Origin: Otis tarda
Lineage: Eukaryota; Chordata; Aves; Otidiformes; Otididae
Assembly: GCA_026413225.1 (NCBI GenBank)
Contig: CM048572.1
Span: forward strand, 4,898,001 to 4,962,000
Reading direction: 5' to 3'
Length of the DNA stretch: 64,000 nucleotides
The position numbers and the translations under genes are program-made. Shown here in pieces: positions 47,401-58,235 of this stretch. How positions within the stretch are numbered: position 1 is the stretch's first letter; each line of letters opens with the position of its first letter. The notes below the pieces were generated by a model. That model saw nothing but the letters and a program-made list of their open reading frames with translations, was not told where the DNA came from and searched no databases.

Positions 47401-47969
47401 TGTTTTTAGTCTTGGTCCCTTCCTAAGGGGAAGAAAAGAATAAAAAACTGACCCATCACATAATAACACGTGTCAGCCTGTTGCTGACAGTATCATTCAC
47501 AGTATCATTCTCCTGACAAATGGATCTTGGACACTCTTAGGAAAATAGAAAGCACTGGTGGTAGCTGCTGCACTAATGTTCTCTAATTCACTTTATTAAC
47601 TAGGTAATGAACTAAAGCCATCATGTTCTAATTGAAATAAATAAATACATTAGATCTGTGAACTAAAATAACTACATTTTTATGGTTTTGGGTTATTCAC
47701 ATTACTTCAAGATGTTATTTTTAATCCAAACACTGCTGGACACATCTCCTTGTGCCCCAGGGATAGTACAAAGTAGTTATCGGCCTCTATTTTTGTACCC
47801 CATTTACTTCACATTCACATTTCTTCCAGATGATTTTTTTCCTAGCAAGATCTGATAACTTAAAAAGAAAAAAAACCAATAAAATAATGAGGGAAATGTC
47901 AAATAACATTAAAAATAATTACAAAATTTTAGGTTTTTAGTGTTAGGTATCTCTAAAATGCCTTTGAAT
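41491..47969. other. Noncoding DNA, nothing recognised
   Basis: A long quiet stretch. It contains poly-T tracts (about 41515-41530 and 44268-44280), a poly-A tract (about 46944-46958) and a short tandem duplication of acagtatcattc (47487-47510). It also has a 7-bp inverted repeat tgtcagc/gctgaca at about 47471-47489. All frames are short and lack family resemblance. Confidence 0.6.
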
Positions 47970-48060
47970 TTCAAAAGATTTTCAGAAATGCTCACATTTA
48001 GCCAAACTCAGCTTCTAATGAATTTGATGGGGTTTCTACTTAGGAATGATTTGACTGATA
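47970..48060. repeat. Relic of an old sauropsid/amniote repeat
   Basis: aaaagattttcagaaatgct, cacatttagcc, cagcttctaatgaatttgat and ggggttt follow the 'gattttcaaaagtgctcagcaccc', 'cagctcccattgacttcaatgggag' order of the same repeat group as 2376-2412. In this copy the second half is also preserved. Confidence 0.5.
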
Positions 48061-49369
48061 CAGAGCTGTTTTGAAATGTCTGTTCTAACCTTTTTTTCTA
48101 TCAACTGCAGCATTTGATGCAATAATACCAAATGCATTTCAGTGAAAGTTTGCTCTGATCATGCAAGGCTCCTTAATAAGAGAATTGTCTTGTTTCATCC
48201 ATCCAACACACTGGCAGTCCTTCAGTGCTCTGTTACTGTCGTGCATATGCTGCATCCTGTTGAACCTTGTTGCTTGGGGATTCCACATTAACTGCAGGTT
48301 TGCTCTGCTCGTTGCATTGTATTAGACAGCTGAAAAGTACATTAACTTTGATCTTTCAGGGGGTTGATTTCTACAGTTGCTACAGAGATCCTTTTTCACC
48401 AGCAACGGGGAGGTTACAGGCAGAGGAGTGCTTTCCAGACGCTCCTTGTCAAGCTGTATTCTGAACTGCGACTTGGAACTTTCTCTCTGAGGTTTCTTTT
48501 TCTCTCCTGACAAGATTACATGGCTTTATTGCATCCTTTTCTTGTTCAGTTTGTGATCAGCTGGGCAGGTAATAGTAATAACCTCTCTTCTTTTACACTC
48601 TTTTGCATCCATATGTGCCATTCTACTTAGAGCAAGACATGCAAGCACTCAGTCTGGAGCTGTTTTCATCGTCAAAGGTAGAAAGCTAGAGAAAGTTTAA
48701 CCGCTTTAGGTTTACACCCATTTAAACAGGGACTGACTGTTGGGTTTAGCCCATGGCTGTTCTCTGTGTTGGCCTCCTGCTTCTGTGGAAGGAGCAGTTT
48801 CAGGGCACAAGTCAAGATTTCAGCAGCCTCAAGGATGCTTGACCTGTAAGGTGAGGGAGTAAGTATTCACACTGTGCAAGTAGATTAATCCAGGGTTTAA
48901 TTTCTCTTTTTCTTTTTTGACTGATAAAGTGGGCAGCCCTGTGTTTGTCACTTTGTGGATATCACTAAAGGAGCAAAACTGAGTGCTTAAAAAAAACCCC
49001 CAACAAATCAACACAGAAAAAGACAAAGACCCTGGAATAAATGCATTATTTTAGTGTGAAGCAAGAACATAAAATGGCACCCAAAGGAAAGCCCTTAGTT
49101 TGTAATGTGCTACGCTCCTGAAACACTCCAGTGCCTCTATTAAGTTTATTAATGAGGGCTGTGGATCTTAACAGGAATGCTGGTGCTGCCATTCTGCTCT
49201 GTTGCTTTACAGGTTGGGGGAAAGATTTAAAATAGAGATGATTAATTGTAGGGCAAGGATCCATGGAAGTTTGGGGTCAGAGAAGGAGGTTTCTTTTAAT
49301 TTTTTTTAAAAAATTCTAATTAATTCTGTAACACTTGTTATATAACAGACTCCTGATTTCAGCAGTGTC
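48061..49369. other. Noncoding DNA, nothing recognised
   Basis: Only short open frames. No gene, RNA gene or repeat family is supported. Confidence 0.55.
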
Positions 49370-49440
49370 AGAAATCAAGGCATGATCCTACTTCCCACTG
49401 AAATCGATGGGAGTTTTGTCATTGATGGAGCAGCTGAGCA
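49370..49440. repeat. Relic of an old sauropsid/amniote repeat
   Basis: gcatgatcctacttcccact, gaaatcgatgggagttttgt, cattgatggagcagctgagc corresponds to the near-palindromic consensus 'ggcctgatcctgctcccact', 'gaagtcaatgggagttttgc', 'cattgacttcaatgggagca'. It is one of the better-preserved copies of this group in the window. Confidence 0.6.
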
Positions 49441-49719
49441 AGTAACTTGCAAGAATTCATTTATTCAACAAATCCAGCTGCTGCTTCTGCTTATCTCTAT
49501 TGATTGTACTCATGTCCAATCAGGTTTGCAGCATTAGCTGCATTACCTTACAATAACAGGGTAATTCACCTGGGGCATGTTCTTACCAAGTCCTAGAATC
49601 CGCACAAAGATATAAAAAAAGATTTATTCTATGCAAAGATGCCTTTGGTATTTTCAGGGGCAGCTGCCTCTTTTGTTAGTTGTGTATCTCAAGGAACTTT
49701 ATTCCCTTTTTGGAGTTGC

Positions 49720-49890
49720 CAGACTGAAAGATGAAGTGACTTGCAGAAGTTTAGCCAGTACAATGGGAAGATGATGCAGCAACAAAGATAAACTTTGGGC
49801 TTGGAAAACCTAGTCTTGGATTTCAGTTCTGCCACAAGCTTCTCTACCATCTTTTGAGTGTAAGTCTATCATCTGTCAAATTGCCCATGC
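49720..49890. mobile_element. tRNA-derived SINE relics, possibly two in opposite orientation
   Basis: At 49800-49890 ggatttcagttctgccacaa, gcttctctaccatc and catctgtcaaattgccc read like a forward SINE body. At about 49728-49770 agatgaagtgacttgcagaa, gtttagccagtacaatggga reads like a reversed one ('ttaagtgacttgcccaaggtca', 'cagcaag'). Both are short and diverged. The forward piece is the more convincing. Confidence 0.4.
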
Positions 49891-51170
49891 TTTTAGGACG
49901 TGATATGGGAGCACAGATTCACCATCGGCAGCAAAGGTATCTCAGTGCCGTGCAGAACACTTAGGCAGGCAGCCTGGGCAGAGATGTGCCATCCTGCATT
50001 GCTGTGCTTCTATCACTCTGCCTTTTACTGCAATGGATGTGTGCGGTCAGCCAAGGAACAGGATTGAGGTTCCTACAGGCAGCCCTACTCCCGGTGTCTG
50101 CCTAGTAGTATGCATGCTTGGAAAAGGGGGAAAGAACGTTATTTTCCATTTTCTAAGTGGGTGTCATAAACCACAAAGACTAAAAAAGCAAATATTTAAC
50201 CATCTTCAATGAAACCTTTTCTCAAACATGGAGTTTTGACCTGGGCCTGTAGGTAGTTGAGTGTACTCAGAGGAGAGCCAAGCACTTCTGCTTCTTGTGG
50301 GACCAGGCTTTGTGCCTCCCCCTCTCACGCCCAGCAGAAGAGGAGCAGGTTTTGAAAAGGTAGAACATCTGTAACTATAATCCTGGTTTGTAAATAAACC
50401 ATCAAAGGGAACCTTTTGCAGGAGTGTTTCTGCCAAGCTTAGCACAACACATCCTTTTGCTTCAGACTCTTGCCTGGGCTGTGGGCCTGAAATCCTTGAT
50501 TACTATTGCTTGCGTTTCTTCTTCCCTTTCTATCTTGCTGACACCCTGAAGCTTTTGTTTTCTGAATTCTTTCTCCACTTTCTATGACTTGTGATCACAG
50601 AAGATAGAGCAGCTTGGTTATTAACTGCTTGTTTTCCTTGCACTGAAAATGCAATGTAAATATTTATCTCTTGGACACTTTTTTTTTTTTTTTTTTTTTT
50701 TTTTCATAACACCAGTCAAATTCTCCTCTGTTTAGGGCTCATTTTATGCCCAGGCAAGTTATATGCTGGATTGTGGGGGTCATCTCTCTGGGCTTTTGCA
50801 GAGGGATGCTGATGGTGGAGCAGGCTGCTGCCATGACTAAAGAAATCCAGAGTTCCTTCCAGCTGATAGAGTTTAGCTCTGTAGCGGTAACCGATCTGGA
50901 AAACTAGAGAAGCTACTTGGGGGTACATCAAATATATGAGCCCTGTGACATAAATCTCTATGAAATGGCAAGAAAGCAAGTGGTATAGGCGTGCAATACA
51001 TCCTGTAGCAGCATCAGGTAGGTATTAGGTCTTGGCTGTTTGGTTGTCTTAGTTGCTAAATTGTCCACTGGACAGTCAGCAGTGAGAACAAGTCAGGGCT
51101 GGTCCACTTCAGTGCCACGCTTCTCGTGGGAAGTGGAGGGGTAGCTGGTCACTGTTACTGAGATAAGTAG
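49891..51170. other. Noncoding DNA with a 26-base poly-T tract
   Basis: The T tract occupies 50679-50704. Otherwise ordinary sequence up to the LTR insertion point. The last five bases before the LTR are agtag. Confidence 0.6.
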
Positions 51171-51343
51171 TGTCGTGGTTTTGTTAGTGAGGGGGGGCCT
51201 AAGGTGGTAGCTTCTGCAGGAAACTGCTAGAAGTCGCTCCCCTTTGTTCAGTGGACTTGGCCAGGCCTAGGGCAGACCTGCTGCTGGCCAAGGTCGAGCG
51301 GATTGGTAGCAGAATGTCCCGTGATAACGCCTCTGCGATAACG

Positions 51344-51350
51344 TATTTAA
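51344..51350 (+). promoter_or_regulatory. TATA-like box of the LTR
   Basis: tatttaa lies 173 bases into the LTR, 38 bases after an inverted CCAAT motif. Position and order suit the LTR's own Pol II promoter. Activity is not inferable. Confidence 0.45.
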
Positions 51351-51654
51351 GAAGGGGAAAACAGAGAAAAAAAGAGAAGAGAAGATGTGAAGAAGCTGAG
51401 CGGGGGCAGAGGCGCAGAGGGGGAGGCGCAGGCCTCCTGGGCCTTGCAGGCCTCACCCTCTGGCCTCTTGCCAGGCGGCCAACTGGGCCCGACTCGGCCC
51501 GGCCCGGCTGCAAGAAGTGGAGAGGAGATGAGAAGTGAATTAGATGTAAAAAGATCCTGAGAGACATCTACCACCCTGTTGTGAGGAACGGCTGCAGACG
51601 CCAAGGTCAGTTCAGAAAGGAGGGGGAGGAGTAATGCGTCTCCTGGCCAAGATT

Positions 51655-51925
51655 CCCCTGCAGCCTGTGGTGACGACCATGGTGGAGCAGGTTGTCCCCC
51701 TGCAGCCCATGGAGGTCCACGGAGGAGCAGAGATCCACTTGGAGCCCATGAAGGACCCCGTACCGGGGGAGGTGGATGCCTGAAGGCGGCTGTGGCCCGT
51801 GGAGGGCCCGCTGGGACAGCTGTTCTGAAGAGACTGTACTCTGTGGAAGAGATGACCCACGCCGGAGCAGTTCCACGAAGGACTGTGGCCCGTGGGAGGG
51901 ACCCCACGATGGAGCAGGGGAGGAA
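51655..51925 (+). repeat. Degenerate tandem repeats inside the LTR
   Basis: About six units of roughly 40-48 bp share the pattern 'gcag/tgg cccgtggagg.cccacg..ggagcag' (for example ctgcagcccatggaggtcca, gtggcccgtggagggcccgc, ctgtggcccgtgggagggac). Units have diverged individually and differ in length. Variation in copy number of this array is usual between copies of this LTR family. It is responsible for the long stop-free frames on both strands. Confidence 0.75.
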
Positions 51926-52122
51926 TGTGAGGAGTTCTTCCCCGACCATGAAGCAGCGGCGTGAAACAACGTATGATGAACTGACTGCAACTCCCATTCC
52001 CTCTTCCCCCCTGTGCCGCTCGGGGGGGGGGGAAGGTAGTAGAGATAAAGTTAAGCTTGGGAAGAGGGAGGGGTGGATGGAGGTTATCTTGTTCTCTGTC
52101 TCATTATCCTGCTGTTTGTAGT

Positions 52123-52128
52123 AATAAA
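52123..52128 (+). terminator. AATAAA polyadenylation signal of the LTR
   Basis: aataaa about 180 bases before the end of the LTR, followed by a gt-rich stretch (gtctgttttgcccgtgacgg). This is the expected R-region signal and it fixes the LTR orientation as plus. Confidence 0.6.
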
Positions 52129-52311
52129 TGAATAGTTTTCCCCAAGTCGAGTCTGTTTTGCCCGTGACGGTAACTTTGAGGATTTCTCCCTGTCCTTATC
52201 TCAAACCTCGAGCCGTTTTTCCTTGTATTTTCTCTCCCTGTTCTTTCGGAGGGTGGGGGGAGTGAGAGAGAGACTGCGTAGTCTGGTCCTGATCAGGGCT
52301 GAACTACGACA

Positions 52312-52710
52312 GTAGAGACCTCCTGTTCTCTCTGACAGTTTCCCTTCCAGGCTAGAGCTTTCCTGGGTACCGAAGTACTTTTCCCTGTAACTCTGTATTG
52401 ATAAAAACTTGCTCTATTGAACAGCAAAGCACAAAGAATAGATTCTGCTTTGTTATTTTCCCGTATGGTCATGTTGAAATTATCAAACCTTTTACGTTTA
52501 ATGCAAAGCTTACCTTTGCTGACGTTGCTATAATTCCTTCTCTTTCAAACACATCCCCCATTTTTTCTTTTGTTTTAATTGTTTGAAGAAAAACAAAGCT
52601 ATGACACGATTTAGGACCAGTCAAACCTCTGTGGCTTCCTTTTGCATAAAGAACCTGGGTGTAAGATTCTGTGCAGACAGCTTTCTATTTATATATATAA
52701 ACTACTTTAT
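52312..52710. other. Noncoding flank of the LTR
   Basis: Begins with the target duplication gtag. Otherwise no motif. A 62-codon plus-strand frame has no family resemblance. Confidence 0.55.
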
Positions 52711-52780
52711 GGAGACCTCAATCCTGCAAAGAGCTCTGTGTATAACCCAATGAAGCACAGGATTTTTTGCACAGGGCAGA
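52711..52780. repeat. Relic of an old sauropsid/amniote repeat
   Basis: gacctcaatcctgcaaagag, ctctgtg, aacccaatgaagcacaggat, tttttgcacagggcaga resembles 'ggcctgatcctgcaaagtgctgagca', 'cccattgaagtcaatgg', 'ttgcacagggc'. It belongs to the same loose group as 49370 and 55160. Confidence 0.45.
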
Positions 52781-54801
52781 GCTTATAAATACAGCTTGCA
52801 GCATTGCCTGCATTAGAAAACCATACCACTTTAAACATAGTGTTATAGTTTTAAGTCCAGAATCCTCTACAGGTATGGTTACATAAGGTTGCTTTCTAAA
52901 GATGTGTTCAATTCTGTATTCATAGCAACATAATTACACTGGAGAAAGTAATCTTTACACAAGTATAAGTGAGTCTTCATTAAAATTTTTAGCAGTATAA
53001 TTGGTTAAAAAAAAATAAAGAAAAAACATAGACCTGAATACAATATCCTTAGTCAGTGTTTTTATCAGTAAAATCTAAATATACATAGATGCAACTAAAT
53101 AACAGCAGTTCATTTCACAGTTAATTTCTGAGTGTGTTACATTTCAGTATAGTAAAAGCAATTGTTAAATGTATTTTAGAAACAGAATTTGATTAATTTT
53201 CATGTTTATAAGTTTGTTCTGTAATTTAATCAAATGTATTGTTTTACTTTACAAAGCATTTCAAAAGCTCCAGGTACTTTTGGGTATATTTAGTCCCCCA
53301 AACAGCTATGGTAGGACACAGTCTTTGCTGTTCTTAAATAAACAGTGGTTACACCGACGCTTTGCCTAACCTAGCATTCCCCAAAGTGCATGTCCTTCCA
53401 GGAACAGGGCCGTTGGGGAGATTACCCCCGTGACTGCTGCCCCTCTGCCTGTTTGCACACAGAATAATTAGTAGGCTTGTGAAATGCTTCCTTAAATAAA
53501 GTCTATTTTCATATGGCATTTACTCAGAGGAAATCCCACTACTGAAAAATTTGGGCAACTGAATTCAAATTTCTAAAGATTTTGGACTTTTCTGAAGCCA
53601 TGAATTGACCATTAAAATGGAATTTGGAAGGAGAGGTTAAGCTAAGTTTGTTTCCCTGTCAGCTGGTTCCTTGAGTCACTTCGCTGTTATCAGCAGAACA
53701 GTGTGTGAAAGATATCCTGTAAATGGGAGCCGTTCACTTCTACTGGGGATTGCCTTGTTGTACTGGTGTGTCAAGCTTCCAGATGTCACTGACTTCACAA
53801 AGCAGTGCAGATGTAAACAAATGACAGCTCCCCTTTCTGCCTTGTGCTCTTGCAGAAGTTTGGTAGATAAGTAACAGGTGACTAGAACACATTGGCAAGC
53901 AGAGAATAATCATTGTTTATGGATTAATTGAACTCAAAAATAGCAGCCAGTCACTGGTTGAATGGGTGACTCTTCACTCCTCAAGATGTCGCTTAGTGTA
54001 TTTTTTGTATATTTTGCATGAATTGTGACGGAAGTCTCTTTTCTGGATTGATATACAGATGTAGTGTGTGGACAGAAAGATGAATATGTCTCAAGAGATG
54101 TCTCGACAAAGGGCTTTGGGTCAGGCTAATGGAGAAAGGATGGGATGAGTTCTAGCAGACAGAGCTCAAATTGTGCAAGGTAGCCTGAAGGAAGTTCTGA
54201 ACTTCTTTTGACTTTTAGTGGAAACTGAATCCCCAGCAAATTTGGGCTACTCTTCAAAATACGCACTGAAATTAATAAGAAGAATATACACTAGGGGGAA
54301 GATACACTTTCTCCTTCTTTATTACACACATATTTTAAAAATTATTCTCTCTCTCTACTTTGCCTCATGCCCCACCCCACCCCCATTTCCATTTCATAAA
54401 TTTTATTTCAGTGAACTGGACTGATACGATGAATGTTCCTGGGGAGGGAGTGCCAGTATTACCCTTAGATTTTATGCACTAATTACGAGTGCATCTCTAA
54501 TATGAAGAGAGGAGAGAGAGAGCTAGTAGATTGGAAGACCAGAACTGCTTTTGGATCAATAGATGAGCTGACATTGAGGCTGGAGGACTGATAGAAGTAG
54601 TGGAAAGGATAGACATATTTGGCAGATTTCTGAAGACATTCAATAGTGACACTGAGATGGAGCTGATAAATCAATAGCTCTTTGGGCAGATTAGATTGAT
54701 ATTTTAAATATATATGGAACTGTCCTGGTCAGGCAGACTGAACAACCATTGAAGGAACAGATAAGCAGAAATACATTAATTCATATTTCTGTTTCATTTT
54801 A
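52781..54801. other. Noncoding DNA, nothing certain
   Basis: AT-rich. Near 53374-53396 cattccccaaagtgcatg recalls a hAT-type 'cagtggttcccaaagtg' terminus, but no partner end is seen. The plus-strand frame at 53671-53874 (67 codons) has no family. Confidence 0.5.
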
Positions 54802-54873
54802 GTGTGGTTTTTAAAGGAACTGTGTGGAACGCCAAGCTGTTTTCCTTTTTGCAGCTGGGAAGTTGGATCAGAG
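54802..54873 (+). other. Splice-flanked exon-like segment
   Basis: An upstream acceptor (tttctgtttcattttag, ending 54801) and a consensus donor (gag|gtaagc at 54873/54874) bracket 72 bases, a multiple of three that is open in two plus-strand frames. A second and better acceptor (gttttcctttttgcag, ending 54854) would give a 19-base exon with the same donor. The translations are not recognisable. This could be an exon of an unknown transcript, a pseudoexon of a long intron, or chance. Confidence 0.22.
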
Positions 54874-55159
54874 GTAAGCTTGAATTGCGCTATTACTCTG
54901 GAATTCCTTGGGCTGGTGTGGGTTACGTTAGCAGTAATGAATAAATTATTGTTGTAGTGAACGTGTTTAACACCGAGGGTGTCAGTTAACAGCAGGACGG
55001 GACTGGGACGTTTGTGCAATACTACTGGGGGTGGAGTGGAAGATGGCCCAGTCCCACTATGTGTATTATCTGTGTGTGGGTGGCTTCAGAAGCATAAGTA
55101 TGTGAAGGAAGGCATTATGGCAGGCCTTCAAACTGTGCCATCAACAAGACTTGGAATCG

Positions 55160-55225
55160 AAATTATGCCTTACTGAAGACAATGGGAGTTTTGTCAATTA
55201 TTTCAATGGAAGTAAAACTGGTCCT
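55160..55225. repeat. Old sauropsid/amniote repeat, well-preserved core
   Basis: aaattatgccttactgaaga, caatgggagttttgtcaatt, atttcaatggaagtaaaact, ggtcc follows 'atcctgccccattgaagt', 'caatgggagttttgccattg', 'acttcaatgggagcagga', 'tcaggcc' almost throughout. The best copy of this group in the window. Confidence 0.62.
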
Positions 55226-57839
55226 TTGTACACAAGGCTTTGTACTACTTTTGATCAATCAGGCTGTTTCCTGGTGCTATCAATTGTATCAGCTGTCATA
55301 AATTAGAGACAAAAAGTTTTGAAGTGGTTGTAATCACCCTGGCATCCCTGGAGTGGTGTACAACTTTTGCTGTATGCTGATCAGTGTTTGGCTTTCCCAC
55401 TATATCCTTCTATCTTCCCTGAAAACCTACTAGAAGTTCAACTTGAAAGGTTTTTTGCGAGTGATACTGTTGTCGTGTTCACCAGATATTGTGAAGGAGA
55501 TCTTGTACTAATGGAATTTCCTAGAAGTTTACAAATGAATTATTATGGTTGGAAAATTAAGGCTATGTAATATATATTTCCATAGAGGCATGAAGAGAAG
55601 ACTGCGTTGGATAAGTAAATGTATAATGATGAGAGGGGAGGGATGTCCTTGGTTTGCCTTCCTTTGTTTTGAAATTGATGGAGACTGGATCAGCCTGTAG
55701 ATCAGCCATGCACCTGTCCAAATTATATTAGCCAAAGTGGTTTGTCTGGTACCGCTTCCCTTTCCAAGACTCACTGAACTGGCCTGGCCTGTTCAACAAG
55801 GATCTGTTACATGCGAAAATATTTTTAGAGTACTTTCATTTAAAGAAGAAAAAAGATGACTAAGAGGAAACCAGTTCCATGACAGCTAGGTTACAGTGAT
55901 CTTATATTTAACTGCAAATACTACTTTATTGTATTTGCATGTAAATAGGTACCTGATAACTGTGTCAGATGAGCAGAGTGTTTCAAAGTCTCTTGCTTTC
56001 TGGAAAATAGAATGGCTCAGTAGGACTTGGAAGGCTCCTAACTTCAGATGTGTTACGTTCAGTGTGGATAAAATTGGTCTTTGCATGTTTATAAACCCTC
56101 AAAGTTACCTTGAAAGGCCTCTCTGCAAGGCCTCTTGCTGATTACTGTTAAATCGCAGTATGGTCTAATTAAAAGGAATGTGGAAACGAGGCCTGGCAAC
56201 AGTGTAGGGCTACAAAAAGCACTTATCGGGCTGACAGAATGGATTTCTTTACTTGGGAAATCAATGCGTTAGTAAAGAAACTGGAATATAATTTTCTCCA
56301 CTAGATATTTGTGGTTGGACACTTGATCTTCCTCGTCTTGACACAAATATTTGCTTCTACTTACGTGTACTGTGATTGCTCAAATCATGATCACATACTG
56401 CTATGAGACAGGGCTTAGGACCAGCTGATTACGTGCCTAAGTTACTCTCCAGGCACCCTCAAACCCAACGAGGCCAGCCAGGCTGTGCTGGCTCTGGTTT
56501 TGTTGGGTTGTAGACCCTCCCTCTGCAGTTGGCAGAAGGTCTGATCTTGTGGTCACAGAGATATGGGTGGAGGCTCAAACGGCTCTTACCTGTAAACCGG
56601 GTGCCTTTCAGTGCTATGTAATGTGTGTTCGTTGGGCTCCCGATGCCTGGAGTAACGGAGCAATCACTGCAATAGCTCACATCCAAAACAAAACGCTCTA
56701 AGAGGAAACGTTGGATCAGACCAGAATGTTTCCAGGCCAGAATATTAGTATGTATGTGCAAGATAGCTTTTTTTTTTTTTTTTTTCTGGTCGTTCCCAAG
56801 TGTGAAATATGAACCAACATCTGACTTAAGTCTTCATGAAAACTGCAAAAAGTATCTAAAAGTTAGTGGCAAATGTGAACCTAGTAACCAAACCCCCTCA
56901 GATTAGGAATATTTTTTTTTTTTTTTTTAAAGTATGGTGTCTCTAACCATAAGTCAGCCTGGGCCCAGAAGAGTCAAATACTTTAACCAAAGGAATTTGC
57001 ATCACTCCAGAGCAGAGATGAAGTCAGGAGGATACTTTAAATGTAGGCTAAATCATAATTTGTCTGGATTTCTTTTTAAGCTTAACCTAGCCATTGAATT
57101 TCCTTAAGATTCATTATGAAATTATTTCAGTAGGTCAATAATTACCCAATTTTAATCCAAATTTCATTTTAATTTAACTTTTATCTAGGAATAGATGTCT
57201 ATGTAGCTATAGTATATGCTGCACTCATGCCTGTGCATTTGTGTACACATTAGTGTGTGGGTTTGTGACCTCAGATTTGGAAGATCTGGGTGTTGTTCTT
57301 GATTGTCCTGTGGGTTTGAAAACGTTCTTGCCTTCTGCATCCCCTCTTGCACTTCTCTCTTGCTTATGGATGCCATAGCTTTTGGGGGAAGCTTTGCTTT
57401 GCTTTCCCTCTGTAGTTTTACAGTGTATACCAGGGCACTGTGTTGATGGAGATGGTGACTTTTGGCACCACCAAAATCCAGAGGAGGAGAGAAACTTTAA
57501 AGAGTGTTCAGCTGCAGGCTTATGCTAACGATTAGTAAACATAATGCTATTTGTAAGCACTGGAGTTTAAAATAACATCTGTATGGTTTAAACTGATGTC
57601 TGTACACGCTTTGTGTTATATTCCCTGAGCCTTGTGTTTGACCATCTCTTCTGCAATTTAACCACCAAAAGCCAAACTTTAGTTGCTGAAGATGAATGGT
57701 CACATGTGTTATTCACCAAAGCTGCCTGGACCCTCGATATCGCATCCTCCTGTGTCCCCATCTCCCCACCCCAGTCCTGCAGGGCCCAGCAGACATGTCT
57801 ATCCATCACCCAGCCTAGCTTCATACCACCTCAGCTCTT
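55226..57839. other. Noncoding DNA with poly-T tracts
   Basis: Poly-T tracts at about 56768-56785 and 56912-56928. A local duplication of aaggcctct occurs near 56115-56133. No gene, RNA gene or recognised repeat family. Confidence 0.55.
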
Positions 57840-58235
57840 TTGATGTACCAGACAGTAGATGGACACGTTGGTCAAAATCCCATGCAAATCTCTATTAATT
57901 GGAAAGCATGCTTCTTGCCCTCAAGTCCGCGCGGCTATCAATGTTGGCTTGCCATGCTACTGTTCCCCAGAGAGATTGGAGCCAAGAGGAAAGAGAACGG
58001 CTTCCAAAGAGCTCAACAGCTGCTCCCTGTCAACCTGTTGAAAAGCAATCTCCCTTCCCAATGGACTAAAATGTTAGAGCTACTGTATAGACATCACAGG
58101 CTTACCCTCACTGAGCAGTATGTTTGTGTATCTCACGGCTGCCACGTACGGGACCTTGCCCATCCATCAATATCATCACGTTTAAGGGGGGAAGGGGGTG
58201 AAAGTGGAGGGACGTTCCAAATGGTTTCACACTAA
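57840..58235. promoter_or_regulatory. Candidate conserved noncoding block
   Basis: A stretch with very few homopolymers and evenly mixed sequence, including attaattgg (about 57893-57901), gtccgcgcgg, and gccacgtacggg. It is open in one plus-strand frame over 131 codons (57840-58235), but codon content and residues are not protein-like, and the 103-codon minus-strand frame overlaps its end. The texture suggests selection on noncoding sequence, which needs alignment to confirm. Confidence 0.3.

Larger units (their letters stand above)
51171..52311 (+). mobile_element. Solo LTR of an avian ERVL-type endogenous retrovirus
   Basis: The element starts tgtcgtggt and ends actacgaca, an 8-of-9 match as terminal inverted repeats with the TG...CA rule kept. 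gtag flanks both sides (51167-51170 and 52312-52315). If the shared final A is counted, agtag flanks both, which would suit the 5-bp duplication of ERVL. An inverted CCAAT (attgg, 51302-51306) and a TATA-like tatttaa (51344-51350) suit a U3 promoter, and aataaa (52123-52128) suits the polyadenylation signal. The final block (aagtcgagtctgttttgccc, gtgacggtaact, tccctgtccttatct, ctcgagcc) is familiar from ERVL LTRs of birds. No gag, pol or env and no second LTR are present, so this is a recombination remnant. High CpG content argues for a fairly recent insertion. The 216- and 127-codon minus-strand frames are by-products of its composition. Confidence 0.88.

Noticed and set aside
51347-51997. 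216-codon minus-strand open frame, the longest in the window
   Set aside because: It lies wholly inside the solo LTR on the strand opposite to the LTR promoter. It is low-complexity (Pro, Ser, Ala, Leu rich) and arises from GC-rich tandem units that deplete stop codons.
53374-53396. hAT-type transposon terminus
   Set aside because: Similarity covers under 20 bases and no partner terminal repeat or target duplication was found.
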